Shown here piece by piece: positions 57,226 through 64,000 of a stretch of DNA of 64,000 nucleotides. Each line of letters begins with the position of its first letter. The stretch's first letter is position 1. A program made the position numbers and the translations under genes. Location: NCBI GenBank assembly GCA_021234155.1, contig JAJEKV010000111.1:314001-378000 (forward strand), given 5' to 3'. The stretch comes from Isoetes taiwanensis (Eukaryota; Streptophyta; Lycopodiopsida; Isoetales; Isoetaceae). A model generated the notes under the pieces. That model was not told the DNA's origin and ran no database searches. It was given only the letters and a program-made list of their open reading frames with translations.

Positions 57226-57330
57226 TTTTTGGGTTGCCCCTAGGGGGGCAAACCCTTGTTTGTGTGGGCTTATGGCATATCCAGGAATATGCTAGCATAT
57301 GCTTAGAATATCTTTGGATGGCTGCTAAAA
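57226..57330 (-). repeat. Right copy of the 100-bp inverted pair
   Basis: The reverse complement runs TTTTAGCAGCCATCC...GATATGCCATAAGCCCACACAAACAAGGG..., matching 47935-48038 with several substitutions. It lies between the L1 5' end and the NUG2 fragment. Confidence 0.6.
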
Positions 57331-57364
57331 TCGGGCCGCTGCCGCGAACTGGCTCAAGTCAACC

Positions 57365-57856
57365 CATTTGCGGATCAAAATAGTAAGGGCCGCATTCTCC
57401 ACCACGAGCTTCAATCTAAGGAGCTTCCTTCCAGATCGTCGATGGTTCGGTAAGTGTTCTATTTTGCTTGCTCATTTGCTGATTTGATTGACAAGGATTT
57501 GAGGTTATTATGACTGTAGGAAACACTAGAGTCATTGGCCAGAGGGAATTGGAGACCTTTCGTGAGGAAATGCAGACTAAAGTTTCGGATGCGTATACTG
57601 TTATTTTGAAGGAGACCAAACAGGAAAATATGATATGCTCTACAATGGAAATGGAAACGTATAAATAGATTTGATTCTTCTTGTTCTACACTGCCTAAAG
57701 CAGTTCCCATCATCACCCAACAAGTCTATTTTAAACGGTACGTTTAACGTTTTGCAGCAGGCAAGGTTCCATCGTTTGGATACAGAAAAGTTTGAAGATA
57801 CATTTGGGCCAAAGCATAAGTGCAAACGCCACAAACTTGGTGTTACTAGTGGATAG
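57365..57856 (+). pseudogene. NUG2-like GTPase fragments (N-terminal domain exons)
   Basis: Three exon-like pieces lie in order. 57365-57449 reads SKGRILHHELQSKELPSRS, with a donor near 57450 (GTAAGTG). 57521 onward, after TGACTGTAG, reads GNTRVIGQRELETFREEM followed by SDAYTVILKETK. 57758-57856, after GTTTTGCAG, reads QARFHRLDTEKFEDTFGPK and KCKRHKL. These match the N-terminal NGP1NT region of nuclear/nucleolar GTPase 2 (NUG2/NOG2), which contains HDLQSKELP, WFGNTRVVxQKELEFFREE and a DTFGPK-like block. NUG2 acts in pre-60S ribosome maturation. The GTPase domain is absent and other sequence follows, so this is a fragment with introns, probably carried by a DNA transposon. Confidence 0.65.
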
Positions 57857-58092
57857 ATCTGGGGCATGGGGACTTGCAGTTCGGGGTTCCTTATCCTCCA
57901 GTGGATCTGGATCTAAGCTGTTCCAGTGGCAAAGCTATGGATGGTCTCATAAAAGGGCTGTCAGAACTGAAGAATTTGAGGATCCAGAGCAAATATTAAA
58001 AAATAGCTTAAGAAGTAAATAACTATAAAGACGTTAAAACTAAAAGGTGTTTCACTTTGATTTGATCTTTCTTACATGTGTTATGTTTTCAG

Positions 58093-58231
58093 TCGCTCAT
58101 ACAAGAGTTGCCGCATCCTGCATGATGTGATTGATGACACCAATAGGACGTTAAGAGATGTACACGAGCTGTTTGGTGATGATGTGTGCAAGCTTGTAGC
58201 AGGTGTCTCCAAGCTGAGTTATGTCAATCGG
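58093..58231 (+). pseudogene. RelA/SpoT homologue (RSH) exon, HD hydrolase domain
   Basis: After an acceptor TTATGTTTTCAG (ending 58092) the frame reads ILHDVIDDTNRTLRDVHELF, then GDDVCKLVAGVSKLSYVNR, and meets a donor GTAAGA at 58232. This is the core of the RSH (p)ppGpp hydrolase domain, with the metal-binding HD pair followed by FGxxVxxLVxGVSKLS. The start of the exon is frameshifted (HTRVAASC where HTVAAGLLHD is expected). The synthetase domain and flanking exons are missing, so this is an isolated fragment, 0.2 kb from the NUG2 pieces. The RSH subtype is not determined. Confidence 0.65.
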
Positions 58232-58239
58232 GTAAGAAG

Positions 58240-60580
58240 ACCAATTTAATTGAAGATCTATTGCAGTGGGCAAAATATGCACTAGCCACCATAACTATTG
58301 CTTAAGCATGGTTCTGGTCTGGATGTCTCAACATTGCTGCTACTTGAACACTTTTCCCAAATGGACATTCTCAGTTGATGATCAAAAGGATAAGTTTGAT
58401 GATGAAAAAATCTGAGTGTCAAACCATGAAGATTTTAGGACCTTTTAAGAAGGCATATATTGTTGGATTCTGACCTGGAAGATGATAATTTTTATATAAC
58501 TGGACTCTAAAGGGAAAATCCTTGGACAACGGTTTGAAAATTGCTCTAAATTGTTTTATTGGCCGTGTTTTCATTGCTGTGGTTTCTCAAGGATAAGAGG
58601 ACGGGTAAAAGCACGCTGTGGTGTTCCAGTTCGGCTGTCCCCCTTGTCCCCCCAAAATGTGGCGTTGCATCCACCACTTTTGTGGTATGAAAGTATAATT
58701 ATGGCACCGCTCAGTTGCCGGTATTTAAGAATAGAGTCCCGCTCAGCTGTGGGGGAAATTCTAATTTCAAAAACTAAAATTCAAATTCAAATTCCTATTC
58801 TTTGGCCCCTTCGTTTTCTTTGCAAGGCCCCGTTTCTTTGACTCCCTCCTCGCTGCGACCTCCAATCCATTGTGGATATGGATGTTAATGAGGTAATCTG
58901 TACACAAAAACCGGCATTTCGGGACGGGAGAAAACGAAGAAGAACCAAGGAACAAGAAATGTTGAAGAAAAAAAAAGACGGCAGAGGAAAAGAAGAAGAG
59001 AAGAAAAATTGAAAGCTTGCGTAATTGGCGTAAGGATCCGGTTCATCAAGAAGTGCAAGCAAGAACGCCCGATTGTCCTTAGTTTGCTAACGCCTTTTTC
59101 CATAAAATGCAGACCAAAAAAGAATGGAGGATGGCACGAAGAAAGAAATTTTACTTGATTTTTGAGGATAAAACATTGGAAAAAATTCATAGGTGAAGAA
59201 TTAAAGGATTTGGAAGTCAAGAGCATCGTTATAAGGAGCCTCACGGGACTCCATGCGGACCGGCCAAACTCTCTACCAGCAATGACCGCCTAGCAGCCAA
59301 GAATAGCTGCCTTTGCAATAATACGACCCGCCGTCATTCTGAAACAAGTGACAAAATCAGCCAACAGACCTTGGAAAGGTATTAGGTGTTCACCCAAGAA
59401 ACCCGCAAAGGCAAAAAAAAAATAGGGAAGAGATCGATTACAATGGTGGAAAATGGGTTTCTTACAAGAGGGCTAAAAGATTCGATGCAATTTCAGATGA
59501 ACATATAGAAAAGATTCAAAATTTTGGATTGAGAACACGTGTGTCTCCTAACACAAAGGATGTTAGAACTAGAAGATTGGAGAGAAATGTAAGAGAAGAA
59601 CATGTCGCCCACTATCCGGAGGAATCACACGGTTAGTTTATTTCTAATCATGTTTTCTTAGTTATGGTGCTTAGTATGGTGGTGCATGTGGTGGTTATTA
59701 TGTTGTCAAATTGATTGTGGGTGTGCTTGTATGCGACATGTGAATTGTGTGTAGCTATAACTAACTTATCACGAGATACAAATTTTTTGTTGAATAAAGA
59801 CAACTGTTGGAAAGTATGATATATTAAAAAAAAAGGATCTTACAAAATTTGGCTTTTTGGCTTTCCATTGAAAGCTCGTGCAAGAACTAAATTTACATGC
59901 ATGATTTCCTAAGCAGCGAAATCTTTGGTATGGACTGCTCGAGAACCGGTGCATCAAAATTATTGTTTTCTCGCACTAAAGCATCTAAGCTTTCTGCGGT
60001 CATCCCGCAATTTAACAGGGATGAGGTTTGCCGGTGCTTCCTGCATCCCCCGGTGGTAAGTGCGCAATTCTGCGATTAAAATCCATTTGTTCTGCGAGTC
60101 GAGGCGGACAAGTGACCGAGAACAAATATACCGGGTTGCCCTTGCGTGAGATGTAACATAAGCTCATGAACTACGTCTAAGAGCTCTCTTCCTATCAATC
60201 GACTCCAAGCATAGCCATTGAAGGCCCGACATCGGCTGGTTGTATGCCTTTAGATTTGATTCCGAAATCAGCAAAGAAGGTGGATTTAGGCATATCCACC
60301 TTGGAGATTTATCCGAGCCACATTTTACATGTGCGAATGCCCTCCTCGCTCACCCTACAATAGCCATAGTGATCTCTGAACATCCCTCCTACCATGTTGC
60401 GGAATGAACTTCTTCCCGATTTGGCTAATTGGGAATGAAAAAAATCAGGCGTTAGGAACAGGATTTAGGACCCGGATCCTTTTCTAATGATTAGAAGAGG
60501 AATGTAATTATTATCGGGTGTACGCAATTTGAAGTGTTTATGAGAGCGGGCTAGGCGATTTTTTATGTCGAGACGAAATA
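58240..60580. other. No gene recognised
   Basis: Mixed AT-rich sequence with short open stretches in both strands (for example 58885-59244 minus, Phe/Ser-rich; 59897-60079 plus). None shows a domain or splice support. Confidence 0.3.
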
Positions 60581-60584
60581 GGAT

Positions 60585-61385
60585 AAAAGTGATGTGATGT
60601 GATGTGATGTGTGGTGTGGTGGTGTGGTGTGGTGTGGTGTGGTGTGGTGTGGTGTGGTGTGGTGTGGTGTGGTGTGGTGTGGTGTGGTGTGGTGTGGTCC
60701 ATGGTTTGTGGGTGTGTGCATGTTAATGTGTGATGTGGGTTGCACCACACCCCATTATCCCCCACCATAGACTACCACACCACATCTTCACCACCATGTG
60801 GGTGCACACACATCCCACCACATCCCATCCACCACCACCACCACACTCCACCACCACCACATCACACCACAATCCACAACACCACACCACACCACCACCA
60901 CCACTAATGTACACTCCACCACCAATTACACCCACCACACCCCACCACACCCACCACCCACCACACCCCACCACACCCCATCTACACCACCACCACCATA
61001 CCACCACACCACACACCCACTCCACCACCACCACCCCCCACCACCACCCCCACCACCACATTACCACCACATTTACCACCCCCCACCACCACCCCCCACC
61101 ACCACCACCCCCTCACCACCACACACCACCCACCACCCCCACCACCACACTCCACCACCACCCCATCCACCACCCCACCACCCCTCCACCACCCCCCACC
61201 ACCACAATCCACCACCACCACTCCCCCACCACCACACTCCACCACCACATGGTGTGTGGTGAATGGTATGGTGTGTGGTGGGGTGAGGGTGGTGTGTGGT
61301 AATGTACACTATTAAAGGTGCTCGTTACTGTGAATATGATGAGTGTGGGGGCATGGTATGGTGCATGGTTTGGTGTGGTATACAC
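60585..61385. repeat. Strand-switching CCACACC/GGTGTGG low-complexity tract
   Basis: 60594-60700 is TGTGG-rich (GTGTGGTGTGG). 60741-61245 is CCACCACACC-rich, and 61250-61385 is TGG-rich again. The switch makes long inverted low-complexity arms. Open frames here (His/Pro/Thr-rich, both strands) are not genes. Confidence 0.9.
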
Positions 61386-61419
61386 ATCCCAACAGGTTTA
61401 GTGTTCATTTCATCACGAA

Positions 61420-63298
61420 TGCTATTGTTCAAGAGGTTTTACGGACCAACATCCAAAATTAAGATTCGCCTTCGAGCTTTTGAGAAGCTAAAACCCTGGT
61501 TTGTTGTGAAATTGAAGGACTTCAATAGTTGCTTGTTGCATTCAAGACGCGGAGGATGCAAATGCTAGTGGATGGACTCAATGGGATGAGAACCAAACAT
61601 CCTAAGAATTGCACTTGCATCTCTGCGATGTTTGTAGATCTATGAACTTGGTCAATGCAGGGCACACCAGCATAAAATTGCAAATACGAGGAAGCTTGTG
61701 GAGATCTATATTATGTCCAAAGAGTGAATTAGATGAGTTTCACAAGAAGGCGCATCCTTGGAAATTGTGGTGCGGTGGAATCAAGAAGTTTCAGACCTGT
61801 CCCATGGAAGGAAGTGGCAAGAGGAAAGTGAAATGGGAGTACATTGACTATGAAAAGACAACGTCTCGAAGTTACGGTAGGAGACTGACTCATCAAGATA
61901 CAATGAGACCGCCGACCCAAGGACTTCGGATAAACTGAAGAGCGTCTAAAAATCTTTCCACCGCATAATTTCGGTACCAATGGCAGGCAAAAGCAGGTTT
62001 AAGGAGCTTCGGAGAATCTCCCAACAGATGCATGTCTCTAAATGGATTTTGCGAGAGAACTATACATTCAAGGAACAAGAGGAGGTCTGGTCGATCTGGC
62101 TGGGTCAATAACCGGATTACCATTTTGGTTCAAATAACATATCGGTATGACTTCGGTGGCAGATGAGATTATCAAGGAAACACATTACTATGTATCGGAT
62201 GATAGGGAACACGATACTTTGTTCGCAACAACATTACTTCATGAAGCACCACAAATATCTGGAGCGAAAGGAAGGGTTCCAAAGAGACATTATGTGTTTT
62301 TAAGATGGTGCAAAGATCTCAATTCAAGGGTTTCTAGACCATTTTACTTTGTGGCTAGGTACACAAACGACAATCGATGTCTATATGATGTGGAATTTTT
62401 TGGTTCTAACCACGGGGAAAGGTGAACCCGATGGCAAAGTCTGGCTGAGTTGAAGAGATGGTTAAGACAACCCGCAATTAAAATACAGCGGCATAAAATT
62501 GGGTAATGCTCATGAAGTGGTAGAAGTTGCGAAGAGATGTTTACTTGTGGAACATCCGGAGTGGATGAACACATCCGAAACCGTAAGAGGGAAGAATATA
62601 AAAAGGTTCTTTTGGGAAGTCAAGGTGGAGGATATAGATAGAAAGAAAGCATGGGGTGCGAGAAGGATTTTGGACACTAGGCAGATCCATTGTGTACATG
62701 CATTCAATCCACGAATCTCCATTGCGGTTGCAATGCGAGGGAACTTTCATGCTTCAGCAGCCTCCGCTTGGATGGCATGTGGGGCAGGTTGTGTGAACAA
62801 GCACTACGTTGATGATTGGAAACTTCAAGTTATTGTACCATCCTCAATGTGCATGTTGACATTGAGGACCGTAAATCCAGCAGGTCCTTGTTCTCCTCCA
62901 ATCCCACGATGTTAGCAGAGGCACTTAGAGTTGGTGATAATTTTGCTGTTGTTGCTCCGAAAGGGAATGATGAGGGTTCTGAATTTTGGATTCTGATGTG
63001 CACAAAACCAAAATGGATAGTGGAGAAAGACTTCCAACTCAATGGAACATGGTACCCATGGGTGATAGTGTCATAGAAGGTATGTATTACAAGAAGGGCG
63101 CAAGATCAACCGCCGAAGCTATGATCTTTGCGATAAAGACGCCTTAGGCATAGTATTCACAACATAACGTGCAATGCAATCGACTTCACATGCCACCAAC
63201 TAAACGTCAAAACAGGACTGTATATAGGCTGGATCCTTTAGATGAGGAGAAAATTTTACAGAATTTACCCGAAGTTCTTTCTGATGATGATGAAATGT
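61420..63298 (+). pseudogene. Decayed coding region of unknown family
   Basis: Plus-strand pieces with protein-like composition follow one another: HLHLCDVCRSMNLVNAG and WKLWCGGIKKFQTCP (61.6-61.85 kb); LLHEAPQISGAKGRVP, KRHYVFLRWCKDLNS and PFYFVARYTNDNRCLYD (62.15-62.4 kb); MGNAHEVVEVAKRCLL, IKRFFWEVKVEDIDRK and QIHCVHAFNPRISIAV (62.5-62.8 kb); NFAVVAPKGNDEGSEFW and ILMCTKPKWIVEKD (62.93-63.06 kb). A C-terminal piece, NRTVYRLDPLDEEKI, ends DDDEM at 63298. Frames shift between blocks. The text CGAGCVNKHYVDDWK looks Cys/His-rich. It resembles repeat-family proteins rather than a housekeeping gene, and may belong to a DNA transposon, but I cannot name it. Confidence 0.4.
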
Positions 63299-63299
63299 A

Positions 63300-64000
63300 A
63301 AACCATTCTGTAGTTTTCAGAACTCATGTGAAGTTTTGTGCTTCAGCTGTGAAAATGAGTTTGTTTTGATTTCTTTTGAAGATTTGAATTCTTCTGAAAC
63401 ACTTGATTCCTTTGTTTGTGAGATGAATTGAATATGAATTTTCATTGAAATGAATCGAGGTTACAATAACAATTATGTACATAAGAAAGATATACAGTGA
63501 TTTAAGTACGAGGCGACTCATGCACCTACATACTTCCCAATACATATGTTCCTCTCAGTTCCAGCTTTTGTTGCTTCTAATCTTAAAACTTCAAGCATGA
63601 ACACTCTAACATCAACTAGATCCTGGTCTGAAATGTCCATGACACTGCAGTTAACCACACTTTGTCAATAACAAGTTTGGTTTGTCTGCTTTGCATTTAA
63701 GTTGACTTACTAGATCGGGCAACAATATATTCACTCCTTTTTAAGTACCCCTCACAAATTTGTGCATAAACGAACATACGGGGGAATACATGAATGACCA
63801 TCGGTTTGAAGAGGCGTTCGGAAATTTTCACAACATCGAGGTTGTAAAGCTGAAATTATCGTGTCCAAGCAATTCCGGGAACACACTCAAAGTTTGTTGT
63901 CATTGTGCCTACAACAACAAAATGCAATGAGCAAGCACTAACCTCTCAATATGTCCGCTTCGCCATGCAAGCCCGAGCTATCAAAAGTTATATATCCCCG
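63300..64000. other. No gene recognised
   Basis: AT-rich flank with a 73-codon minus-strand stretch (63324-63545) lacking family features. Confidence 0.3.

Noticed and set aside
60730-61302. 190-residue His/Pro/Thr-rich ORF and its opposite-strand Val/Gly/Trp ORFs
   Set aside because: They are translations of CCA/TGG low-complexity repeat with no other coding sign.

Overview
The window is nuclear DNA of a land plant with a large, repeat-rich genome. It holds Ty3 and L1-type retroelements, MULEs, Helitron ends, a tRNA-like SINE, spliced genes with short AT-rich introns, and fragments of plant gene families (a MES-type methylesterase, NUG2 GTPase, RSH). The species cannot be named; a non-seed vascular plant such as a fern or lycophyte is a guess.

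Layout. 0-4.2 kb: minus-strand Ty3 element with gag, protease, tRNA-Met primer-binding site and a 2.4 kb LTR. 5.5-6.3 kb: non-LTR RT remnant. 8.9 kb and 30.5 kb: two Helitron 3' ends. 11.8-25.2 kb: a minus-strand gene for a TPR-CHAT (caspase-like) protein, cut in an exon by a 10.46 kb Mutator-like element (12767-23226) with 57-bp perfect terminal inverted repeats and a 9-bp target duplication. That element carries a decayed transposase with a SWIM-type zinc finger and three large arrays built on the same TTAATGTGGCCA core found in its own termini. 25.3-26.6 kb: two small TIR elements upstream of the TPR-CHAT gene. 26.6-27.5 kb: a tandem array with a SINE inside. 28.1-29.2 kb: an intact 348-codon gene of unknown function. 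33.25-34.8 kb: a Pack-MULE carrying pieces of a MES-type methylesterase. 37.6-43.2 kb: a GC-rich, heavily frameshifted LINE with a 0.9 kb TIR element inserted in its RT. 43.5-48 kb: small tandem repeats and exon-like pieces. 50.2-57 kb: an L1-type LINE split by a 2.1 kb insertion and flanked by about 100-bp inverted copies 9.4 kb apart. 57.4-58.2 kb: exons from two unrelated genes (NUG2 and RSH) side by side. 60.6-61.4 kb: a strand-switching CCA/TGG low-complexity tract. 61.4-63.3 kb: a decayed coding region of unknown family.

Most of the window is transposon strata. The host genes with real structure are the TPR-CHAT gene (two visible lesions, so probably a pseudogene or a disrupted allele) and the 348-codon gene next to it in divergent orientation. 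The most informative event is the MULE insertion: the exact empty site can be read from the sequence, and removing the element restores the conserved strand of the CHAT domain.
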